This document shows, one piece after another, positions 38,501-50,500 of a DNA stretch of 64,000 nt (the stretch's first letter is position 1; every line of letters starts with the position of its first letter). The stretch spans positions 40,688,011-40,752,010 of the forward strand of contig JAPTHN010000003.1 of assembly GCA_026936325.1 (NCBI GenBank). Reading direction: 5' to 3'. Under the pieces are notes generated by a model. The model saw only the letters and a program-made list of their open reading frames with translations. It ran no database searches and was not told where the DNA came from. The position numbers and the translations under genes are program-made. Source of the DNA: Platynereis dumerilii. Lineage: Eukaryota; Annelida; Polychaeta; Phyllodocida; Nereididae.

Positions 38501-41500
38501 AGGGATGTCTAGGATCTTTCTGTTGCCCTGGCAAAGAACATTGGATACAACCCCTCATTTAATGGTCCATGGGCTTGGACCATATCGAGTTTCAGGAGAG
38601 GGAGAGGGAGTTCAACCAATGACCTCACAGCCAAACTGGAAACAAGAAATGCCTTTAAGCATGAGGCCACAGAGAACTTTAGATTAGAATTTTTATTTCA
38701 CAGAATTGATCTATGTTCAAAAATGATGATTAATATGGGGCAGCTGGGTGGGATAGTGGTTAAGTTTCCTGCAGAAGGTCTTTGCCTGCATGGGTTCTAA
38801 CCTCGGTTGCATGGGGAACCCAAAATTTTTGATGGACATTCAGGCAGAAAATCCCAGCGGGATGTTGTGTAAAAAATTGGGGGCCCCTTGTATCATTTCT
38901 GTGATGGCAAATAGACAATAGACAATAGACAAAATTTATTTAACGTCAGTTTTTACAACGAAAAACTTTAGTGACAAGTGACTAGTGTCACCGACCAAAG
39001 TAAAATATCCCTCACATGGGGTAAATTTGTTACTAGACATTCATTGTTGAGGACTCTGCACTCTCTCTCCCATCTAGTAAATCAACTCTTGTGAGTCCCC
39101 AGAAGTGGGCTTAGAGGGCTGCACTTACCATAGCTATCTTTCTATCCGTCTATCTATCTATTCATCTATCTATGTATCTATCTGTCTATCTATATGTGAC
39201 TGGGTGGCTGATAGTATATCCGGGGCAGATAGTAATTGCAGCATCACCTTAAAAATAATGCCATTTCGGATACGCACAAAATGGAAATCCGATATAGTAT
39301 TTTTCCCTTCAACTGACATAACTGACATATTTCTTTTTCTGGCACAGAATTATTTGATTCCGTGATCTATTACAGACGATTTCATATTTGTAGACATGTG
39401 AGGTAAAAAATACATCATTTTTCTGGCAATTATCATTGGTCGAGAGAAGGTATGACACCACTTTCTCCTGAAAAGTGACATAGTGTTTTACATGGGTGAC
39501 CATGACATTTTAAGCCATTGATCTCCTAACAGGGACTGACTTTAGCAGTTTCAAGTGAGAGTTTTAGTTTGTGTTTCACACATTTTTAGCACACACATTG
39601 TGGAAGTCCAAACTGTGCATACAGACGATTAGGATCAGGTGATCCATGCAATGACTGTCTATACAAAAAGTAAACATGTACAATTGTGAATATAACATTT
39701 TCTCAGAAGAGGGGCTCAGCTCAGACGGCAGGACTATGGGCTTAGGGTGGTCCACATTTGAATGGTAAAAATTAAATCTCCTAAAAACCCCAATTTGAAA
39801 GTGGAAATTGATAACCACATAAGTAAAACACACACATGCAAAATTTCAGCTAAATCTGTTAATATTTAGAGGTGGCACAAAGCCCTCGAAGTTTATAATG
39901 TAATTCCTCATTCGCGCAACTGAAAAATCGGACAATTTCCCAGATCTTTCTTAGAAGTGAATATTCTTTCCTGATTTTTTAGTGTATGATGAAATTGGCA
40001 TGGCAAAGTAATATCTGGGGGTTATCTTTTATTTATTATTCATAGTAAGTGAAATATTTGCCTGTTTTTATGAAAGAAGGCTTGATAATTTTAACCTATG
40101 TAATATCTATGCCGACCTGCTACGAAACATTGTAAGTCAGAAAGAATATCAGCAGTGGATTGGGTATCCGGGACATAATAAAAAAAAGTCACTTGATTAA
40201 AATAATACGCTGTTATAGCAAGATTTGCAAATACTGATGATTTTGAGGTCTGCCGATGGGCAATCGCATGTTAAACTTCAACGGCTTTGTGCCACCTCTA
40301 AATATTAATTGATTTTGCTGAAATTTTTACAAAATATCTTCTATCCATATAAGATCAGAATGCAAGATTCAAATCAGAGAAATTTAGAAGAAAGTGTTTT
40401 TGGACCACCCTACTATGGGCTACCAATCGCGGGGTCCCACTGTGATTTTCTTATGAATGTTGGCCACATCACTGGGCCACCATCCTGTCCTGAGGGACCA
40501 TTCAGAATTTATTATTCAGGGGGGGGGGGGTTTGGTTTGGAGTTTTGTTGGAACTTTCTGTCAAAAATGTATACCCCTTTGGTTTCATGCTTATTTGTAC
40601 CCTTCACACATTCCATGTGGATTTTTAGTATGTCCCCTTTTCTTTTATTAGAATTTCATACCCCCCTTAAGCATGTTGTTGGTAATAAGTACCCCCCCCC
40701 CCCCCCCCCCCGTGAAACATGAGTCAAAAATTGGTGCTCCGTCGGGCAAAACTGCATGCAATAAGCCTCAAGTCATAAATTTAATTTAGCCTGTGAGGCA
40801 CATAGATTCTGGACAGAACTGTCCCCCTTGAAGTATGCAGCACCCACTCAGGTTAAAATCCGATCTCCCCCTCAACCAAGTCATGAATTCTGAATAGTCC
40901 ATTACTAATGTCATAGACAATGGTTTTGGTCAAGGCATGATAATTTAGTGTAAATAGATGTGAAGCCATTCAAGAGTCTGCTTGAAACTGATTTAATATC
41001 AATTGAAACAATCAACGGTTGTACACAGGAGTGTGAAATAGGGTAAGGTGGGGGAAATCCGCCCTCTGGGCAAATCCGCCCCCTTGAGGAGAAAAAGTTC
41101 CCTCATGACCCAAAATATAAGTGACAATAAATAATTTTCATGCAGATTAGTGCTACTGTGTCTAGAGACCATTGAAACACAGAGATTAGGCTGCTACATA
41201 GTTTTGTTTGGACTACAACTGAGAAAGAAGACATACATCTCATCACTGAGCAATTTCAATGTGCAATTGAAACTTTCAAAACTGAGGTGTTTTATAGGTA
41301 CATGTTGTATAAACACATTACTTATTGTCATTAATAGCAATGTTTATTCAACGACTTTACATGTGCAAGAGATCTCATCAATCAATAAAAGACTTATTAA
41401 GAAAATAACACCCACATAATGTCTAGTGGTTGGGGCAAATCCGCCCCTTGTCCATGGGGCAAATCCGCCCCCTCTGATTCTCATGTTAAAAACATATAAA

Positions 41501-44500
41501 CACGAGATATGCCTTGTAAGTCAATCCATTTTGTCATAAAGCTCCACTTATGATTTTAATTGAGATGAAGTTAAGAATTTTTGCTATGTTTTAGTGTGTG
41601 TTGAATATGCCATATGCAAACTTTTTTATTCTCACACATAAATTGATGAAAGGATCTTAACATGTTGGTAATTACACCCAGAAGAACCAGGGCTTAATTT
41701 AAGAATAGAATTTACTTCAGAAGCTAAATATTTCTTGTCATTTGTAGCCAAAACTCAAGGGGGGCGGATTTGCCCCACACTTCTGGGGCAAATCCTCCCC
41801 CTGAGATTGAACATTCATAAGGTGATGTTGGCTCAAAGCTGTCAAATTAAAGCATGTAAGTTTCCAGATATGTTCAGATGTATGTATTCCATCATTCCCT
41901 GAAAAAGAAGCTGCGTTTTTTATTAAGGCGAGGGACTGAGCAAGGAATATATGTGAAAAGGGGGGCGGATTTCCCCCACCTTACCCTACAACAGTTCATG
42001 AAGAAGTGAAATAGTTCATGTGGATTGCAGTTTGTTATGTGTGAACAACTGCCACAACACCAAGTTGGCCTTCGCTGCATACTATTGGTCAAAATTATGA
42101 CATAATTTTTCCAGCAAACATCACTTGCTTGAAGCTAGCTGAAAAATAATGACACGCAATGGGCAACTTGACCAATCACCTGGCAGGATTTTCTGATGTC
42201 AGACCAGAAATTTTGCAAAATATTTTGTTATTTGAGAAAAGTCTACAAATATGAAATCATCTGTAATGCAAACCAATAATATTTTCAATTTGATCATGGT
42301 TATTGAAAGGGTTATATATGAGTACACAACCAACCCTCAAAAATAGGGTTTTCCCCCCTTTTTTAGTCTAAAACACTCATACCCTAATTTTAATGCAAAA
42401 ACCCTATTTTTTGACAACTTAAAAACCCTCTAAAAAAATTACCATCAAATGGTTATTTCATTGCTTTCTGTCCCCCGAAAACTGTTGAGCTGGTTTTACA
42501 ACCCGTTCAAAACTGCCCAGAATAAAGCTTGAGGAGGATGCTCACTGCTCAGCTACTGTTATTGATCAGATGCTGTATTTAGCCTTCAATTTAAAAACTA
42601 CAGGAAGTGCATTGTAAAACTGTTTCAACTGGAAGTTTTGGCTATAATTGCGTTTTTCTCAATACAGAAATTTTGTTTATTAGGAACCCGATTTTTTTGT
42701 GAAAACCCTCTAAAAAGAATGCGGAACAATGGAACCGATGTTCCTTAGGTTGGGAGGTCTGTGAATATGAATATACGCTACTGTAATCATGAAATAAGTT
42801 GAATTTGTATTCTGCTTTCTATTCAAAATATGGTATCACAACATTTTTGAAGAAACTGACTTTCTGTATTATAAATTTCTTTTGGTTATAAACATTTCTT
42901 CTAAATATTCTTTATCTCAACAAGAATTTTGAGACAATCTCTCAAAATTTTCTACTTTTTTTCATGACAAATATAGCACCTTAGTATGATTCTTCTGCTA
43001 TTGGTCGATTCACAGTTTCATATTTATTACCAATTTGCTTATATCCAAATTCACGGCAGCCATTGAACGGCAATGAGGATTGAGGAATGATTAAAAAGAG
43101 AAATCATTGTCATGTATCTTCTGTTAGAACGTCATGAATGCACAATATGTACAGTATACTTATATTACAATGTTGTTGTTTTTTTTAAAGTAATAATTGT
43201 TTGCCAAAATGGTGTCTTATCTCAGTTGTTAATTTTGGACACCTTATTTTACAGTCATGTGACAGTCAGTTTCATTGGTGATATTATGGCACTGCACATC
43301 GGTCCAAAAGAACTGTGTCAAATTTTCCAGTATTTCGTGAATGGGAAACTACTACATTCATGAGTATTTAGTGAAGATTTTTTCTGAGGAAGATTCTTTG
43401 GGGAAAGAATTACCACATACCCACACAAATGAGTCCAGAAATATGTGCTGCTACTACATGTTGAAATACCCTAAAAGGGTAGAGTTGTATGAGATCTAAT
43501 TGCAACAACAACAAAATTTGGATTCAGTTGGAAACATTTAGAACTGTACATATTGGCATAACACAAATTTATTATCTCATTGAAATTGTATAATTCTGCT
43601 TGTTTTGAAATAGGAACCCCCTTTTATCAATTTTAATTGGTTTACTAGGTTTGGGCATTATTTTTTTTTTCCATTTTAGATGTACGTTTAGGCATGACCA
43701 GTCGAACACCTTGCAAAAAGAAAAGTATGAATCGGAAAATATTTCAGGAAGGGTAATAAAGAATGTGTATATATGTCATAGAGAAAGCTAGTAGACTCGG
43801 TTATCAATTTCTGTTATAAAGCACTCAGGGCTTGCAACTATTTAGCTGTAGTGGATCAGAAGCACGACAGAAATGGACCATTTTTAGTTAAAAAAAGAAG
43901 AAAAATGCACAAAAAATGGAACAAATTATTTTCTTAATAAAATAAAAAGTATTAAGAGTTACAGGTGTTTGAAGATAGTTTTGCATAGCATAAGAGTACT
44001 GCTTTCTGGTGATACTTCAAAAATATTTTTCCAGGCATTACCATGGAAGATACATGGCCTTGAAATGGGTCTATTTAACGAAAATGCAAAAAAAGGGAAC
44101 AAATTATTTTCGCTTATAAAGTAAAAAGTTTTGAGAGTTACAGAAGTGTGAAGATGGTTTTGTATAGCAAAAGAGTAGTGCTTTAAGGTGATATTTCAAC
44201 CATAATTTTCCAGGTGTAACCTAGGGTGATATACGGCCTTGAAAATTGGTCAAATTACGGAAAATTAAAAAATCCTCAACAAATTGTTTTCATCAGTATA
44301 ATAAAAAGTATTGAGAGTTACAGGTGTTTGAAAATAGTTTTGTATAGCACAAGAGTAGTGCTTTCTGGTGATATTTCAACCATATTTTTCTAGGCGTTAC
44401 CAAGAGGGGTTATATCGCCTTGAAAATGCGTCTTTTTAAGGTCTGAGCCAAAAATGCTAAAACTGCTTGTGGTTGCCATGGTAACACTCCTTGGAAACAT

Positions 44501-47500
44501 AAAAATTCTTTAATATGAGGCTTGATATGGTATGTCATAAAGTTTTCCTTGAAAATGATGTATGGCTTGTTTTGCCATTGTTGATATAAGTATGTAAATA
44601 GGATGTACAAAATTTACCTTAATTTAGGGCATTTTTGTCAAATTTGCGGCTGTCCGAGGGGAAAAACATCAATTTTTTAAAGGCCTGCCCTGAGCATACA
44701 AATTTTTTTTTTTAATATTTGAAGTTACCACTGAGTTATTAAAAGGTGATATAAACTTTTTGCAAAATATTAAGAAATTCTGAGAACCTTCATGCGAACT
44801 CATTGCCTGATTTTTACACGGAGTGCTGGTTAAGTCATTTTACTGATAGTGTGTCAATGCTGAACAAGAATTAGATAACTAAATTTAATTAACTGAACTC
44901 ATGTTACACCATGACAAAATTTTGCCACTAACCTTGTTGGAAGATAAGTTATAGGAGTTAACCACTCTAGGATAACCTGTGTTAAGTGTTCATACAATCT
45001 GGTACTGGGATACAAATGGTCGCATATTGTCTTTGTCCTTGCCCTCGTCTCTACCATCAGTTACATATGAGTCAAAATAATTGGTAAGTAATGAACCCCC
45101 CTCCCAATTAAATTGCATTGGCCTTGTTTCACTTACTTATCAAAGACGTTGACCCACACCTAACTCTGAGTGCATGAAAGAAAATTGGCAGCCTTAGTTA
45201 TCCCATCCACTTAAATATCAACCTTTATGACTCAGTATTTTTCATCTCATTGGATAAGAATTGAGACTTCCACAAGCAGGATGATAGCATCGATCCAATG
45301 GCACTTACTTCCAAGTTGCACTTTAAAGACACACACAAATAGCATTTATGATTGACCATTTTTAGCTTTCAGTTGTCAAAGTTTGGCTGCTCATTTTTGA
45401 AGCTGAATTCCATAAATTTGTGTTCATCACATCTAAGACTTCACCAACTTGATGACTAAGTTGATGTATAGACACAGAGAAAAGCAGAAATGGTATAAAA
45501 TGAGTGTGAAAAGTAGACCATATGTTGGTAGAAATGTAAAAGATGCATCATCATAACATTTAATAGAAAATACAGATATTAGTTTTAAAACTCAACTAAA
45601 AAGTAAAAATTAACCAAATCTTTCAGATAACAATACCAAACCAGAGATGTTGAATACATACAATAATGCCCCACACATCGAAAAAGTTAGTAAATTTTAT
45701 AGAATTCAGCCTTAAAAATGTGTAACCAAACTAATAGGACTGAAAGCTAAAAATGGTCAATCATAAATCCCATTTGTGCTGATCACTAACAAATTGCCTG
45801 TCACAAGATTAGCGTCCCACAACTGACATGAATAGCAACAGCAAGCACGAAAAGCATAAGAATTTCAAATTTGGGGTACTCCTAGCGCCTCCTAATCATA
45901 ACAACCAAAATTCACTGGAGACATAACTTGCAACACTGCCTGCATTCATATTGAGTGAAAAAAAGAAAAAAAATTGAGTGAAAAAAAAAATTGCACAATC
46001 GTCATAAGTGGTACATTATTATATCCTTCCAGAAAGTATGTAGAAAGTGATTTTTTTAAAATATGGAAGCATGACTTCATATGGCAGTTCCCATAGATTA
46101 GCAATGGAATTCGGGTGTTCCATATGAGGTCACAGGTTGTCCAGCCAATTATGACTCAGTCTGCATATACACTGTAAATTCTGAAATTCTGAGTTAGCTC
46201 AAATGATTGAGTGAGACGGTTGCACAATTTGTTTGAGCCATGATAGCTTGCTGTTTTGAGTTATGATAATCTTTATGTTGTTATAACTTGCAAACAACAA
46301 GCTATCTTGGCTCAAAGGAATTGTTTGTACAACCATCTCACTCAATCAATTAAGCTAACTCAAAATTCAAAATTTACAGTAGGGTAAGGTGGGGGAAATC
46401 CGCCCCCGGGGCAAATCCGCCCCCTTGAGGAGAAAAAGTTCCCTCATGACCCAAAATATAAATGACAATAAATAATTTTCATGCAGATTAGTGCTACTGT
46501 GTCTAGAGACCATTGAAACACAGAGATTAGGCTGCTACATAGTTTTGTTTGGACTACAACTGAGAAAGAAGACATACATCTCATCACTGAGCAATTTCAA
46601 TGTGCAATTGAAACTTTCAAAACTGAGGTGTTTTATAGGTACATGTTGTATAAACACATTACTTATTGTCATTAATAGCAATGTTTATTCAACGACTTTA
46701 CATGTGCAAGAGATCTCATCAATCAATAAAAGACTTATTAAGAAAATAACACCCACATAATGTCTAGTGGTTGGGGCAAATCCGCCCCTTGTCCATGGGG
46801 CAAATCCGCCCCCTCTGATTCTCATGTTAAAAACATATAAACACGAGATATGCCTTGTAAGTCAATCCATTTTGTCATAAAGCTCCACTTATGATTTTAA
46901 TTGAGATGAAGTTAAGAATTTTTGCTATGTTTTAGTGTGTGTTGAATATGCCATATGCAAACTTTTTTATTCTCACACATAAATTGATGAAAGGATCTTA
47001 ACATGTTGGTAATTACACCCAGAAGAACCAGGGCTTAATTTAAGAATAGAAATTACTTCAGAAGCTAAATATTTCTTGTCATTTGTAGCCAAAACTCAAG
47101 GGGGGCGGATTTGCCCCACACTTCTGGGGTAAATCCTCCCCCTGAGATTGAACATTCATAAGGTGATGTTGGCTCAAAGCTGTCAAATTAAAGCATGTAA
47201 GTTTCCAGATATGTTCAGATGTATGTATTCCATCATTCCCTGAAAAAGAAGCTGCGTTTTTCATTAAGGTGAGGGACTGAGCAAGGAATATATGTGAAAA
47301 GGGGGGCGGATTTCCCCCACCTTACCCTATAGGATGTCATATCAAATCTGTGAGGTAGTATGCCAGGATGTGGCTTCATGTCATGTTCCTAAAAATGAAA
47401 CACTGTTGGTGTTTTCAGAAAGCCTCGCACTAGTAACACGGGTAGCTCAGGTGACTCTAGAGTGACTGGTGTTTGTTTACAAACATGCACGAGGGTAGCC

Positions 47501-50500
47501 CGGAACCAGAAGAGGAGAGCTTCACTCGAGCAGGAACCAGTTTTTCACATGGTACAAACTCTCGAGACCCCAGTGCAGGAATCAGTTTCTGTCACGTGGT
47601 ACAACTCTCGAGACCCTAATACTCCCAACATATCGGGGAGTAGCCGGACACACTACACTCGAAAAATGACCCTGGCACTTCCAGGAAACACGAGGGTCGA
47701 GTTTTGCGTGTTTGGAAACAAACCCTCGTGACTCGTGTCACTCGAGTTACTCGTGTAACCTTTCCGAAAACGCCCATTAAGTTGTGGCCAGCAGGGGCAT
47801 ATCTAGAAATGGCCTGGGACCATAGCATGTGTTGAAAATGCAGTGCTCTGTAACATTTCCTATATTTCCATGTTAGTCTTGGGCCTGAGGAGGGGGGGGA
47901 CCAAAGGCACACAAAAAAGATTGCTGATGATTTCAGTACATTGTACGTGATCACAGGTTATATCCTTCCTCCCTTCCTCAAGTGGATGAATCCATCCAAC
48001 AAAAAATTGTGCAACAGTGTATTCCCCTTCTTGAGATACCCTAGCCGTGCCACTGGCATCAAACAGAAAACAACATTCAGATTAGGCAGTTTATGAGTAT
48101 TATGACTAACAGTTGTTTATTGACTTCTTTTGCTTAGTTATGCTTGATAAGACTTTCATACTATGTCACATACTATATATGGATATTCTCTACACCACAT
48201 CATATGCCAACACTGCATCACACTCCAAATCACTATGCCCCAACATTATCACGCTTGAGAAAACGGATAGTGGACCAGGCGATCAAAAGAAAAATGGAAC
48301 AGGAACTGAAAGAAGAGTGCATGGAAAAGAGCAAGACAAAGTTCTACATACAGAACAGAGCAACAGAAAGCCTGGGTTCATGTGCAAAGTACATTAAAGA
48401 ATGCACAAGAGCAGAAGTAAGCATAATCTTCAAAGCAAGGACAAGAATGCTGGACGTAAAGGAGACTTCAGAAACAAGTACGAGGACACCCAATGCAGAA
48501 ACTGCAGAATAGAAACAGAAACACAAGAACACATCCTGGAAAGATGCCAGGAAATACATGGCAACGGTACGACGCTGAAAGTCACTAAAGAAGATATTTT
48601 TGAAGGAAATCCAACTACACTTAGAAAAACAGCAAAGAAGATTGGAAAAATTATGGAAAAACACAGAAGTGCTGCCCCCCAGTAACACTGGGTGAGCAGG
48701 GATGCAAACAGAAGAAGAAGTGTGAGGTCACATACCAATTTTGCAAAAATTATCAAATTCTACATACTTTCTGGAAGGATAATACAAAAATTCTGGAGAC
48801 AGAATGGTTAAGAGTACCTCAGAGATGCTTACACCACAGTAAACTAGAGGTGACACAGTATATGACTGGCATGCAAAAATTGCCACATTGCTGTTGATCA
48901 TGGGTGCAATGAGCTACAGAGCCCTGAAAAAGGGTCTATTTCACTTTTTTATTGGAAACAGCGCCCCCTGTGGAGATGAGTCCTTAGTGCACCATTCTAA
49001 TTTTCATGTAAAAGTATTATATTGGCCCTCTCCCTCACATGCACGCACAAGTATTGAGGTACACCGAGGGTACAAGCCACGTTTGCCATATCAGTTCAGC
49101 TCAAAATTGACTGAAAGTAGTAACTTTGAGTGCCCCCTGTTGCTTGCACCCTGAGTCAATCATCACAAATGCGCTACCAAATGCTACTGTTGTGTCAACA
49201 TATTTTGCCATTAAAATATAACAAGAGTTACAGCAAGAAGGTACAGAGATAAATGGGATTTGAAATCTAGACTTTTGCATGATCCAAATTTAGGCCCTAT
49301 ATTTCAAAGAGCCCCTGAAAATTACCTAAAAGGTATACTGAGGTCTGAAAATGCTATTTTTCCCACTTTTTAGTAACTGTTTAGCAACAAACAAATTATG
49401 AACAATATCTGAATCGGGTGAGCATCACCCCCAATGGTGAAGTGCCTGAATCTTAGAACAAGAATCCATGGATTCAAAGGCTAGTGATTAACATGGAATG
49501 GTTGATAGCATTATTCTCTATATTGCAACTGTCTCTCAGATATGGTTATCATAATTTTGAATAATGCGAAATTTGCTTGAAAAAAGTCAGGTTTTAGACC
49601 AGGTATCTGCGAAATTGAATATTAAAGTCAACAGTGAATGGCCAAGCAGCTTTGGTTTTAGTGAAAACGTTAAGATAAAACATAACAAGAAATTATTATA
49701 AAAGATGTAACTCTATAAAGGCTCTTATTTCTTGAAGCTCATCAGTAGAAACAAACAATTGACACAGTATGACAGCATTTTTGAGAGTTCCACCATGGCC
49801 TAATTGGTAAGTGCGCTTGTCAACTGGCTTTGAGGGCGCGGGTTCAAATCTCACCCCGGGAACTCACTTTAGTCCGAGCCCATGGGACATTAAATGGAGG
49901 CGGGTTGTATCCAGTATTCTATGCTGGGGCAACTGAAAGACCCTGGGCATCCCTGAAATAGGGTATGTGCCAGACTCACAGTCTTCTCATCTCATCATCA
50001 TACGGCGATCGCCTGCCTCGATATAGCCCACTAAGGTGCTGCAGAGGCGTAAAACACAAACAAATGACATCCTTTTTGTTCCAAAGGCTGTAATAATACA
50101 ATGTACAAAGACCATCATCAAAAACAGAGCATTTTAAAAGAAATTAGCCACAAATTCTCAAAACATTCTGTGTACTTTATATAAATAGAATGGTGTTGAC
50201 TGTGCAGTCTATGTGCACCCAAGATACTTATATTATTATAGATCTTTTGAAATCATAAGTTTTTACTTTGTGCATACACAAAATAGACATTCACATTTAC
50301 TTAGGCCTACTAACCACACATTTGGAAAACATGCATTGATATCATATGGAGGTTAAGTAACCAAAGTGAGGTCTAATTACCCTGATCTAAAATTGCTTTC
50401 AAGCAATATGTCTAAAATGAGATTAGATTAGATCTCTTTTATTTAATGAAATTCCTTATTTACATATTGTTCAATAAAACACAACAGATTGTGATACTGC

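Larger units (their letters stand above)
36478..44829. mobile_element. 8.35-kb inverted-repeat structure with TTAA at both outer ends
   Basis: Arms of about 1.06 kb (36478-37533 and 43774-44829) are reverse complements with modest divergence. Outer ends read TTAA-CCAGCACTCCGTG and CACGGAGTGCTGG-TTAA. TTAA duplications are typical of piggyBac and Kolobok DNA transposons. The 6.2 kb between the arms has no transposase frame; it holds a SINE (38735), a MITE (39745-40410) and a word element (41041-41986). Either one large dead element filled by later insertions, or two separate inverted copies of a 1.06-kb repeat. It lies wholly in UST-like intron 4. Confidence 0.55.

Noticed and set aside
40309-40722. 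137-codon open frame
   Set aside because: Spans a MITE end, a G run and a long C run coding for poly-proline; not gene-like.
41150-46760. Identical 89-codon frames in both word elements as a conserved small protein
   Set aside because: The whole elements are nearly identical, so identity is no sign of selection.
49796-49852. Working tRNA gene
   Set aside because: Boxes A and B are good, but the acceptor stem does not close and the sequence continues into a SINE body.
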